Shown: positions 12,351 to 24,200 of the stretch, piece by piece
Numbering within the stretch: the first letter of the stretch is position 1
Layout of the letters: every line of letters begins with the position of its first letter
Assembly: GCF_034702125.1 (NCBI RefSeq)
Contig: NC_085876.1
Location: 15,775,253 to 15,839,252, forward strand
Direction: 5' to 3'
Length of the DNA: 64,000 nucleotides
From: Engraulis encrasicolus
Taxonomy: Eukaryota > Chordata > Actinopteri > Clupeiformes > Engraulidae
Program-made: the position numbers and the translations under genes
Notes under the pieces: model-generated
The model's database searches: none
Seen by the model: the letters and a program-made list of their open reading frames with translations, nothing else
What the model was told of the DNA's origin: nothing

Positions 12351-13985
12351 CGCGAATGATGGAAATATGCAAATTTAAACGACCGTTTTTCACCTCTCCG
12401 TTTTGCCCCACGCCCACTGCTACTGACAAGGTTGTTTTAGAACTATTCAGATGTTGCTTCTCTAATGAATCTAGATGTGTGATGGAAGAGGTTGGCCAGG
12501 ACAAAAATAAAAAAAATAGGTTTGAAAAAAAAAAATTTTTCCTAAACTTTCAGGTAGCCACAGTTAGAAAACTTAAAATTCAGTTTATTCTCAGTTCTCA
12601 GTGATGGCCATGGACTATGGAAGGGAAGGTGCGACCCAAAACAGCCGTTTGAAAATGACTGTATAATGAAAAAAAGACATGTGATTCACATTCTGCCATA
12701 AAGTAATAAGTTCAGGTCCAAAAGGTTTTCAAAGTGTCCTCCATTCATTGCAGATGCCTGTAATTAAGCCCGGCTCATGAGAGAGGAGGGTGACCAGGTA
12801 GACCAACAGGTAAAATAACAGGACAGGGGGCCCACAACTGGGTCCTCCTTACAATGCATGCATTGGGATGGCTGGGGTTCAGATGACATTGTCCCAGTTC
12901 AGCGGCCCTGCCAAGATTCTCACCATTTAATTTGAGTCAGACTACTACGTCATTGTGACAGACTACTACATCATTGAAATGGTGTTACATTGGTTTTGCC
13001 ACTGTTTCCTGTGAACAGTAAATGAAGAAATATAGTCAAAGTGAGGTAGAGTAATACCCAAAGTAGCGTCCCTGTGCACAACCACTGGTGAGTAAAAGTA
13101 ATCCAAGTAAAGGAAAGATGAATCACCGCACACTGGTATTCTTTGCCGGTAGTTTATTTGGTGAACAATGCGTTTCGCTCTTGCTTCATCAGCTTCACTC
13201 ACCAGTGTGCGATGATTCATTCTTCCTTCATGAGGTTTAGTAATATGCAGATCACGTTCATAAAACTACTCTCTTGCACTTATCTAGTCCACGTGTTTGG
13301 CCACCTTTCGCTTTAATTGGAGGGAACACGGCACATGGCATGCCATCAAAGCAAAATGGATGATGTGCTTGTGGACCACTGAGAGGAAGAGGTTGTTTGA
13401 AAGCACATGCGTAATTATTATTAATTAGTGCCTTTCATTAAAGTGCTTTCCTGCTGTACTCACCAGTTCAGCTGGCTTCTCTCCTCAACCCTGCACTCTT
13501 TTTTAATCTCTTAAAATGATCCTGTGGACAGCTTATAAGGCCCCTCTCCAATACTTTGTATGTTAGAAATGTATTTCCCAAAGATGTAACTGTTGGTTTG
13601 TGTGTTGTGTTGAATTCAAGTCCAAAGCTTCTCCCTCCATGCCATCTCAAATTAATCAAATTTGGCCAGGAAATTGTTTCCCCAGCATCCCAGCAGAGTT
13701 CATGATGGCTGTTTTGTGTTACAAGTACCAGGAGCCGGTCTGTGTGTGTTAAACTGATTTGAATTTTTAGTCAATTTCGGGGAATTTGTCCAAATGCTTT
13801 GATATAGGCCCATCAGTTAACTGTCTTTCTGTGTATAGTCCATAATAAACATTTAAAGATAAATACTATTTGGGGCTTGACAATTTGAGAGAACTGCTAA
13901 ATGATGCATTAGTTCGTAAGTTAAATCTTGCAACATATTGGGAAGTACTATTGATTGAGTTGGACCTGGTTATTTCATCATTTCT
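12351..13985. other. Unassigned sequence with one small inverted repeat
   Basis: No gene seen. At 13117-13221 the phrase GATGAATCACCGCACACTGG returns inverted (ACCAGTGTGCGATGATTCAT). The intervening sequence contains AATGCGTTTCGCTCTTGCTTC, typical of short interspersed fish repeats. Confidence 0.45.
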
Positions 13986-14025
13986 TTAAAGTACTGCAAC
14001 AGCCTTTCCACAGAGGGAGGGGGGG

Positions 14026-14289
<264 letters not shown>

Positions 14290-14299
14290 TACAAAAGTG

Positions 14300-16181
14300 C
14301 ATACGTGCGTGTGGTATGAGTGAGTATGGGTCCGTGTATTGTATGTGCTGGTGTGTATTTGGGGGTTCTGACTTAACATAACGGCACCGTGCAGCGTTAA
14401 CATCAGAGGTGAAAATGTCATCAAACAAGTGTCATCAAGCCGCAGACACATGACAGTCATTTATCCCCATGGTGGCTTCGGCACCATTTACTGTATGCAA
14501 AGCTACAGAACAGTTCCACACACACTTTCACATATTTGTCGACACCTTTCGTTCAACAAGTGACAAGGTGCTGTATTTTTTTTTGTAAAATAGCTTTCTT
14601 TTCCCCACCATATCATTCCTGTAGAAAACCTTGACAAGGTAATGTGTCACATAAAAACCAAAACACAAAACATCACTACGGCTGCTGCTGAAGAAGTTCT
14701 TTTTTTAAGTCAAGGCGCTGCCAGTCAGCCAGTGTATAAATGGCAACCAATCTCAAGAAAGCAAGTTTAAAAAGAAGACTTTAAAAGTCTTTAAATGAAT
14801 GTGAATGAAGGCAAAGTGAGAAGCTGGGAAAAAAAGAGATGAGAGAAGATAAATGGAGATGAAGAAAATCGGGTGTTTAAAAAAAAAAACTGAAATACCT
14901 GCAAATTGAAATCTCTATCTGTGGAGAGTGACTTCTTTAGCATAGTCGCCAGCTACAGAGGCTGATAAAGTTTCAGAGTAATTAAGCCTTTCATCAATCT
15001 CTCAGTTCTGTCACCTGATGAACCCTCTCTGATGAACCCTACACCATAAGATGTGGGTCTCTCTAAATGTGTTTCCTGTGCAATAGCGAATCTTCAAGGC
15101 AAAGAGGCACTGCCAATGGCATTTGGAGGTAATTGAGAGTTTAAAATCAGTGGGAAAAACGTCTTTTAATGTATGTTATAGGATTCATCTGATCATGGTG
15201 AGTTTTTCATCCTCTTGGGAAAGACAGACCACAGACAAAATATATATAAATATATTCAGAAATATTTATCATAGTCAAATATGTGACATAGTGTAAGTAG
15301 AGTAAATATTTAACCTGATTATCTGATGGAAATGAGCATATGGAATATACTATATGGACTGTTGCCTCTGGAGGTACCAAGCCAGGCCGCGCCCTCCTAG
15401 TGACTTAACACCTTCGGTGTGGCGACTAGTCAGGTCAAGAGCAATGCAAGTACTTTCTGAGTTCCTGAAAATACAGGAACTCTTCCCACGTTGTGGGGAA
15501 GCAAACAACCATAAGCAAACCAAGGGAGACTGTTCACCATGCCGTTTGGGAAATGATCGTTGTTATGCTCTTGGTCAGACCAAGTCTCGAAGAGATTTGA
15601 ACGTCGATGATAATCAGGCTAGAAGGTACCCATCACTCCTGCAACCGACAGGAACTACAAAGTCTGAGGTCCTTCTCCCGTCTCAAACATGCAAAAGATT
15701 TATCCTCCACCCGACATGTTTCGACAGTGTAACATGCCCTTTACCTGACGTGTAACATGCAACATGTCAAATAGAGGACAAAACCCTGACATGTCTGAAA
15801 CTAAAGAAAAATCTGATTGACAGACACAATGAACGTTATACATCCCCACAGGAACACCTACTATGCTGAACAAAAAATCTCCACACACTTGTGTCTGAAA
15901 TATTCTTAAACTATTACTGGGTGTTCCTTAGACATCCAAGAGAAAGGATATAAATCTCCTTTTAAGTGAAGTGTAATGCTTTCCAAGTTAATAGGGGTAG
16001 GGGGTTGTCGATCTTGTTCAGTCATCGTTTTTCTGCAAAGTTTGCTAGACAATGGCGTAACAGCGGTACAATATAGAAGGCTTACTTTGAGCAAGCTACT
16101 ACAAAATGTTCATGTTTGCACTAATTGATCCCATATCTTGACTGAAGTGCTCAAAATGCATACATATATATATAGGCTATA
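14300..16181. other. Unassigned sequence, with a compositionally distinct block at 15354-15760
   Basis: No gene recognised. The block at 15354-15760 is less AT-rich than its surroundings and carries an open frame of 133 codons without known motifs. It has a small hairpin-like phrase GAACTTCC/CAGGAACTC near 15460-15485. It may be a fragment of an interspersed repeat. I could not assign it and do not call it coding. Confidence 0.35.
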
Positions 16182-16189
16182 CTGTCTAT

Positions 16190-16602
16190 TAGTGGTGTGG
16201 ATTGGCACTGCCCTCACGATCCGATTCGATCACGATTCGGGAGGTAGCGATTCGATCCGATCCGATCCGATTCAATTCTACAATGCATTGCAATGCATTA
16301 CATTTCTACTGAAAGCAAAGCAAATGTTTCATCAGTCATGATGAGGCAATACAAGTAGTCAGATACTGAGCAACAATTTATTGGCTGTTTTCTGTGTCAG
16401 TCTGGATCAGTCTGTATCAGTCTTGCAATGCTTTGAAGTACTTTTATTTAATTTAACATTCATTTGCTCCCGAAATATCCACGGAAGTAACTGAAACAAA
16501 ACAAAAAATGCCGGATCGATTCTGGAACTTGCCGCATTGAATTGGATCATCCATGCCCCGCATTGGATTGCATCGCCGAATCGATCATTGTTGACACCAC
16601 TA
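16190..16602. mobile_element. hAT-type MITE, TAGTGGTGT family (copy 1)
   Basis: Ends are TAGTGGTGT and ACACCACTA. Flanking 8-bp duplications CTGTCTAT (16182-16189) and CTGTATAT (16603-16610) differ at one base. The interior has repeated GATCC/GATTC phrases and no transposase. A second copy in opposite orientation is at 32917-33305. Confidence 0.85.
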
Positions 16603-16610
16603 CTGTATAT

Positions 16611-17216
16611 ACATGGTCCTGTTGAATGCATATGAGATTATGACATGTTTGATGAAGAAATGTTTACAAAAATGCAATTACTGTATTATAAAAATATATT
16701 GCTGTGATGTAAGAAAAAAAAAAGGCAATTGATTCATGCACAAACCTCACATATTTTTTTTACATTTTTCTGAAACATTTTTTTCCCACTCGTGTCAAGT
16801 ACACATAGCCCATTTGGGAATATCCTGTCAGTTCACTGTGTCCATCCGATATGAAGTGCTTCCTTTTTGCTGCTTTGCTAAGTATGAATCAATATGTCAG
16901 TCAATAGCCATCACGTTTGTCTTTCGCTGAATTAGTTCCACGTCTGTCCTTTTCCCCACCCATCATGGCGGTGGCATATTGATGGCCCTCGCCTTGGTAA
17001 AGGTCAGTGTGGATTGGGGACCTTTGCATGTAATGCTTGAATGTTTATGGCCAGTGAGGGGAGGAAAGAAGGATGATGAGGGGGTTAAGGGGGTTGGGGG
17101 TAGTGACACCAACTAGTAGCGGGATTAGGGATTTGGTTTAGTTAAGGGCATAATAGAAGTTTGAAAAATATAATAGGAATAATAATGTAAAAAATATAGG
17201 ATTCACATTAATTTCA
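16611..17216. other. AT-rich unassigned sequence
   Basis: No gene seen. Poly-A and poly-T runs near 16710-16790 and a G-rich run near 17040-17110. Nothing supports a feature call. Confidence 0.4.
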
Positions 17217-17224
17217 TACTAGGG

Positions 17225-17458
17225 CAGTGGTTCTCAACCTTTTTTGAACAAACGCCCCCTGGACCTCATCATAAGCCTCCCAGCACCCCATTGACCACCT
17301 TATAAGCCTACCAATGTCCTGCTTACTACTGAATAATTTAAATGAACTAATTCCCCTGAAGACAACTAAGCACCGCCCCCTCTCAACTGTATCCTTCTCA
17401 ACGCCCCAATAGGGCTCCCTAACGCCCCCTGGGGGTTATACCGCCCCCGGTTGAGAAA
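17225..17458. mobile_element. hAT-type MITE, CAGTRGTTCTCAA family (copy 2)
   Basis: Starts CAGTGGTTCTCAACC and ends GGTTGAGAAA. TACTAGGG lies immediately outside both ends (17217-17224, 17459-17466). The final CACTG-like bases overlap or have merged with the right duplication, so the right edge is uncertain by about 5 bases. C-rich interior as in copy 1. Confidence 0.83.
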
Positions 17459-17570
17459 TACTAGGGTGTATTTTAATCAAAACATTTAAAATATCAGTAC
17501 GTTTACATTTTTAACATTCATATTTTGCCATTCCCTTGACTTAATGTCAGTACATGTTTCACCCACCAGG

Positions 17571-17871
<301 letters not shown>

Positions 17872-18393
17872 CATTGTCTTTAATTATGCATGTTATTTTG
17901 GAAGACAATCCTGATTGCTGAACAATGTAGCTCTGATTATTGACACAGACAAAGAGATCTGTGATTGACAGCGATGTGTCTAAACAAAGCAGAAGCGCAC
18001 ACAGTATACAGAGAGAAAGAGAGAGAGAGAGGGAGGGAAAGGAAAGTGCAGTAGCATGTTTAAACAAATCCACCGCTCATTCACCCCTTTGAGCATCAGG
18101 CCACTGGGCCATGTGTTTGTCTATTGGTGCTAATTAAACAGAATTACATCCAATAACTAGATTGCATTCTCACAGAAAATGCTGGAAGCGGGCTTGCCTT
18201 GTGGGGCAGAGATGAGTAGATTTATTTTTGATATCTCTATCCCTAAATTAAAAACAAACTACTATTGAGAAAACAAAGCTAAAAGAAATGTTGGAAAAAT
18301 CCATCCACCCAGTCAGAAGTTATGGGCCAAACAATTCAGCCATCTTGGATTCAGCCATCTTGAAAGTGTTGTAGTTCCGTGTTTCGAGAATAT

Positions 18394-19345
18394 ACTAAAT
18401 GACATACATGGTATTTTAAGTTGGCTAAGGAACAATGCATATGATATAATTTTGAAAATCAACATGGGTCCGAGTGGGATTCGAACTCACAACCTCCATA
18501 TCTGTAATCCAGCACCTTTGCCATTGATACTAAATGACATACATGGTATTTGAAGTTGGCTAAGGAACACTGCATATGATATAATTTTGAAAATCAACAT
18601 GGGTCCGAGTTGGATTCGAACTCCCAACCTCCATATCTGTAATCCAGCACATTTGCCATTGATACTAAATGACATACATGGTATTTGAAGTTGGCTAAGG
18701 AACAGTGTTAATTTTGTCAGCTTTTTTGATTTAGTCGTAGTCTTAGTCACAATGACGAAAATCAATTTTAGTCTTAGTCATATTTTAGTCATTGCCTTCC
18801 CAATTTAGTCTTAGTCTTTGTCTAAATGACGAAAATCAATTTTAGTCTTAGTCAATTTTTAGTCATTTTAGTCAACACTGTACATAATAGAACTTCTGCA
18901 CACACTGCTTCTCTTTTTAGCATACATCATTGACTGTACAGAATAAAGCTTCTCCGCACACTGCTTCTCTTTTTAATATATATCACACTGTGCAGAATGA
19001 AACTTCTTCACACACTGGTTCTATTTTTCTCTATTTTATTTAACACCAGTGTTAATTTAGTCAGCTTTTTAAAATTTAGTCTTAGTCTTAGTCACAATGA
19101 CGAAAATCAATTTTAGTCTTAGTCATATTTTAGTCATTGCCTTCCCAATTTAGTCTTAGTCGTAGTCTAAATGACGAAAATCAAAAAAGGGCTTTGACGA
19201 AATATTTTAGTCATAGTCATGGTTGACGAAATTAACACTGCTAAGGAACACTGCATATGATATAATTTTGAAAAATCAACATGGCTTCAAGTGGGATTCG
19301 AACTCCCAACCTCAATATCTCTAATCCAGCAGCATTCCCATTGAG
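18394..19345 (-). repeat. 135-base tandem units with tRNA-like promoter boxes
   Basis: Units start at 18394, 18529 and 18664, each opening ACTAAATGACATACATGG. The third is split by the MITE at 18703-19240. On the minus strand each carries GAGTTCGAATCC, a good match to the tRNA B box. The third also has TTGGCTCAATGGGAATGC, resembling an A box at suitable spacing. The acceptor stem does not pair, so these are tRNA-derived repeats rather than working tRNA genes. Two equivalent units lie in the right copy at 20398 and 20533. Confidence 0.75.
18703..19240. mobile_element. hAT-type MITE, CAGTGTTAAT ends, TTAGTC-rich
   Basis: Ends are CAGTGTTAAT and ATTAACACTG. Exact 8-bp duplications CTAAGGAA lie at 18695-18702 and 19241-19248. 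The right copy of the tandem duplication has one uninterrupted CTAAGGAA at the same place (about 20564-20571), which proves the insertion. The interior is made of TTAGTC/AATGACGAAAATC phrases. Extra terminal motifs near 18876-18883 (AACACTG) and 19043-19052 (CAGTGTTAAT) suggest two fused short copies. No coding capacity. Confidence 0.95.
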
Positions 19346-21014
19346 CCAAGCAGCTGGCTGTCTTAAACATTCCAGCTAGACAATATCACATTGCATTGAA
19401 GAGCTGAACAATAGACTTCTAGAATTTTAGTGGCAGGTGCTCGTTAAGAATAGAATGTTGAGAGAAAGTGACCGTTGAGATGGAACCCTATATCGGCTGC
19501 ACCTGTTCTGATTGACTGAATGGCAGTTAGCATGGTGCTCTAATGCAGAGGGCAGAATCAGAAACAGTTTTTTTGTCTTTAGCTTGATGTTGCTAAAAAA
19601 CTAAAAGGAATTGGCACGTGTCCTGCTCACAGATCGGAGTCATATATGTGATCTCTCTAACAGTCTTTGAATGAAGTTTATAGGTTAAACGGTTCAGTCA
19701 CAAATGGACCTCTTGTGGGACATGCGCTGACCTCTTGAAAAAGGCACTTCAAGACAGAATGGGAAAACGCCATAGACCCAGCCCTGTCGTTTTTACACAC
19801 CTGCCATTTAAAAAGTAATGGGAGTTGGGAGATGAAACTTTGACAATTTGTAGACATCCCATAGAGCTCGCCAACAACGCGTCAACTAAACTTCTAGGTG
19901 AGGGTGTTGATGTTTTATGACCGAAAAAGCCTCCTACACTCTAATCTCTAGAGTGGCGGAACCTTGGTTCATGAGGGTTCTGCCATTGTTTTCAATGGGG
20001 ACCCAAACTTGCACAAAATCGCCAAAAACGGGAAAACGACAAGAGACACGGACAAGCCTATTAATAGAAATGATCTCCAAGCCGAGCCGGTCGTTTTAGT
20101 GTTTGAACGGTGTCTCTATCTCAAAAGGCCTAGGAGGAGATCCATTTTCTATTTTTACTGCCCTGCACAAGAAAGCAACAAAGCAAGCAAGCATAACTAG
20201 ATTGCATTGTCACAGAAAATGCTAGAAGCGGGCTTGCCTTTTGGGGCAGAGATGAAACAAAGTACTATTGAGAAAACAAAGCTAAAAGAAATGTTGGAAA
20301 AAATCCATCCACCCAGTCAGAAGTTATGGGCCAAACAATTCAGCCATCTTGAATTCAGCCATCTTGAAAGTGTTGTAGCTCTGCGTTTTGGGGATATACT
20401 AAATGACATACATGCTATTTTAATTTAGCTATGGAACACTGCATATGATATAATTTTGAAAATCAACATGGGTCCGAGTGGGATTCGAACTCACAACCTC
20501 CATATCTGTAATCCAGGACCTTTGCCATTGATACTAAATGACATACATGGTATTTGAAGTTGGCTAAGGAACACTGCATATGATATAATTTTGAAAAATC
20601 AACATGGCTTCAAGTGGGATTCGAACTCCCAACCTCAATATCTCTAATCCAGCAGCATTCCCATTGAGCCAAGCAGCTGGCTGTCTTAAACATTCCAGCT
20701 AGACAATATCACATTGCATTGAAGAGCTGAACAATAGACTTCTAGAATTTTAGTGGCAGGTGCTCGTTAAGAATAGAATGTTGAGAGAAAGTGACCGTTG
20801 AGATGGAACCTTATATCGGCTGCACCTGTTCTGATTGACTGAATGGCAGTTAGTATGGTGCTCTAATGCAGAGGGCAGAATCAGAAACAGTTTTTTTGTC
20901 TTTAGCTTGATGTTGCTAAAAAACTAAAAGGAATTGGCACGTGTCCTGCTCACAGATCGGAGTCATATATGTGATCTCTCTAACAGTCTTTGAATGAAGT
21001 TTATAGGTTAAACG

Positions 21015-21209
21015 TGTAACATATGCATGTTTACGTAGTGCCCCCACCACGTCAATGCAATGTATGTGCCTTACATATTGAGTGCGCCCCTGGCGGCCCG
21101 GTGTATTATACCAGTGAATAAATCAGTTAGATTCAGATCAGTGATCGCTCCGTTTGATGTTTGTTTATTTGGACACTTATATGTCAATAGACACAACAAG
21201 AACATTACA
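21015..21209 (+). repeat. 5' LTR of the Ty3/gypsy element
   Basis: 195 bp, from TGTAAC to ATTACA. Identical by eye to 25828-26022. A polyadenylation-type AATAAA lies in GTGAATAAATCAG near 21117. Short LTRs like this are typical of compact gypsy elements. Confidence 0.97.
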
Positions 21210-21227
21210 TGGTGTCAGAATAGTTAG
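21210..21227 (+). promoter_or_regulatory. Primer-binding site of the Ty3/gypsy element
   Basis: TGGTGTCAGAA directly follows the LTR. It matches the complement of the 3' end of animal tRNA-Leu over 11 bases, then diverges. Primer identity is an inference from that partial match. Confidence 0.65.
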
Positions 21228-21250
21228 TGTTTTATTTTCTGTCGACGAAA

Positions 21251-24200
21251 ATGGACCACTTCAACGTTCCTATGCCTCGAATGGATTGGGAATCTACAAA
21301 CTTACCTCAGGCTTGGAAAAAGTTCCGTCAACATGTGGAGCTAATGTTTAGCGGACCGCTACGTGAAAAAACTGAGGAGGAAAAGTGCAGCTATCTACTC
21401 CTGTGGATCGGAGAGAAAGGCAGGGATGTCTACAGCACCTGGACACTTACAGCGGACCAGAGGAAAAAACTCAAGACTTACTACGACAAATTTGACACGT
21501 ACGTAAAGCCAAAAGCTAACCCCATCTTCGCGCGCTACCAGTTCCATCAGCGAGTGCAAGGGGAAGGGGAAGGCATTGACCAGTTTATTACGGACTTGAG
21601 ACTGATGATTAAGGACTGTAACTTTCGTGATGAGGACGACATGATTCGGGACAGGATTGTGTTTGGCACCAACTCCCATAAGGTGCGTGAAAAACTGTTA
21701 TGCCACGGTTCTGAGCTACAGTTAGAGAAAGCTATCAACATAGCCAGAACGCACGAGCTATCCCGCCAACAGCTACGTTCAATGGATGATAGCCACACTG
21801 CTAGCACTAGCGCAGCCAGCCATTCTGCCCATGCAGTTAGCAGAAAGCCCTCGTACGCCTACAAGCCAGATCGACAACGGCAGGGACGGACGACGGACGG
21901 CGAGAGGACAGCAGGTGCGACGAAAGTGTGCGGTGCGTGTGGAGGGGACCATGGACGTACGGGAGAATGTCCGGCGAAAGGAAGGGTGTGCAACAAGTGC
22001 AAGAAGCCGAACCACTTCGCGAAAGTATGCAGGTCATCAGCATCACAACCGCAGCGACAAAAGCCCAGGTACCACCCGAAGAAAGTCCACTGCGTCAACG
22101 AGACCGACGATGAGTCATCGGATGAGCTGTACATCCACACCATCACCAAAATCCACCCCGACACGACGAGAGAACAAGCGTTTGCAGAGGTAGAGCTGGG
22201 AAAGCAGAGAAAGAAGCTGAAATTCAAGATCGACACGGGTGCACAGGCCAACATCATCCCAGCAGAGACTTTCCACAAAGTGTTTGGCAACACTCGACTG
22301 AGCCCACCAGACAGCACCATCTCCGGGTACGGCGGACAGCGGCTGGACATCGAGGGTTCGTGCAGACTCACCTGCAGGTACAAGGACAAGGCAGTCACGC
22401 TAGGCTTCGACATCGTCCACGCAAAGAACTCACCACCTGTTCTCGGAATGCGGGCCTGCCTCGATCTCAACATGGTCAAGTTGGTACACATGGCCACCGC
22501 GCAGCCCCACACCAGCATCACGGAGGAGTTTGCGGACGTGTTCGACGGCATCGGACTGTTCCCCGGTGAGTGTACCCTACGCGTGAAGCCAGATGTCACA
22601 CCAGTGGTGTGTCCCCCCCGCCGCATCCCGTATGCACTGCGAGCCCGTCTGAAAGAGGAGCTACACGAGATGGAGAGGCTGGGGGTGATACAAAAAGTGA
22701 CTGAACCTACCGAGTGGGTAAATGCATTAGTCGTAGTTGAAAAGCCCAAAACAGGAAAGCTGAGAGTGTGCTTAGACCCCCGACCTCTGAATAAAGCCAT
22801 ACAGCGACCCCATTACCCTCTTCCAACGCTGGACGACATCACACCACGACTGGCTGGAGCCAACTTCTTCAGTGTGCTGGACGCCAGATCCGGATACTGG
22901 GCAATTAAGCTCAGCCACGAGTCGTCGATGCTGACCACCTTCAACACCGTCTTCGGGAGATACCGATTCATCAGGCTACCCTTCGGCATCATCTCAGCGC
23001 AAGACGAGTTCCAGCGGAGAGTGGACGAGGCGTATGAGGGGCTCCCAGGCGTTGCAGCGATCGTCGATGACATCTTGGTGTACGGACGCACGAGAGAGGA
23101 ACACGACGCCAACCTGCGCGCACTGCTCGAGAGGACGAGAGAGAGGGGGATAAAGCTGAACCGGGAGAAGAGCATCATCTGCGTTCCAGAGGTGAGCTAC
23201 TTTGGGCATAAGCTGACGCGAGACGGGATCAAACCCGACCCCAGCAAGATCAAAGCCATCAACGATATGCCACCGCCGAACAACAAGACAGAGCTCGAGA
23301 CCATATTGGGCATGGTCACCTACCTCTCCCGCTTCGCTCCCAAACTGTCTGAAACGACAGAACCGCTCCGACAGCTGCTGAAGGAAGGCAACGAGTTTGT
23401 GTGGGACTCCAACCTCGACGCAGTATTCCAGCGCGTGAAGGACACGCTGACGAGAGAGCCTGGACCAGTACTCACCTACTACGATCACACGAAAGAGGTG
23501 AAGCTACAAGTCGACGTATCGAAAAGCGGATTAGGTGCCGTGCTGCTGCAGGACGAGAGGCCAGTGGCGTATGCATCGAAAGCGCTCAACGAGGCCGAGC
23601 AAAATTACGCGCAGATCGAGAAGGAGCTGTATGCAGTACTCTTCGGATGCAGGAAATTCCACCAGTACCTGTACGGACGTCAGGTGACAGTCGAGTCAGA
23701 CCACAAGCCACTCGAGTCAATTATGCGCAAGCCACTGTCAGCAGCACCACCACGACTACAGCGCATGATTCTGCAGCTACAAAGGTACGACATCAACATC
23801 ACACACAAGCCTGGAAAACAAATCCCTGTTGCCGACACACTTTCCAGGAAGTCAATTGCATGTGATGAACAGTCTCTGTGTGAGGGAATGGACAATCACA
23901 TCCACACAGTTGTCCGGAACGCCCCCGTGAGCGACCGGAAAATGGCACAAATTAGGATGGCCTCAGCCCAAGACAAGCAGCTCTCGCTACTGAGACAGGT
24001 CATTCACTCCGGGTGGCCTGAAGCAAGGAAAAAGTGCTCACCTGAGATCATGGAGTACTGGAACCACCGCGACGAAATCTCAGAGGCTGACGGCATCCTG
24101 CTGAAAGGTGAGAAAATCATTGTGCCACACCCACTCAGAACTGAAATGTTATCACTGATACACTCAGGACACTTGGGCATGGAGAAAAGTAAACAGCGGG

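Larger units (their letters stand above)
18153..20173. repeat. Tandem duplication, left copy (~2 kb)
   Basis: Begins at ATAACTAGATTGCATT and is repeated 2040 bases later from 20193, with a handful of scattered base changes seen by eye. It ends at CCTGCACAAGAA. This copy holds three 135-base tRNA-like units (the right copy has two) and a hAT MITE at 18703-19240. It has the intact, uninterrupted junction GGTTAAACGGTTCAG near 19684-19698, where the right copy holds the LTR retrotransposon. A 60-codon open frame (19917-20099) is conserved in both copies but has no recognisable motif. I do not call it a gene. Confidence 0.92.

Noticed and set aside
15354..15755. 133-codon frame in a compositionally distinct block
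   Set aside because: No recognisable domain, and the block resembles a repeat fragment. Left as unassigned.
19272..19345. Possible functional tRNA gene on the minus strand
   Set aside because: A-box-like and B-box-like motifs are present, but the acceptor stem does not pair and the unit is a tandem repeat. Treated as tRNA-derived.
19917..20099. 60-codon frame conserved in both tandem copies (also 26253-26435)
   Set aside because: Conservation is explained by the recent duplication. No motif and no evidence of coding.
21859..22800. 313-codon minus-strand frame and other frames across the gypsy element
   Set aside because: These are shadows of the Gag-Pol frame, with no independent motifs.
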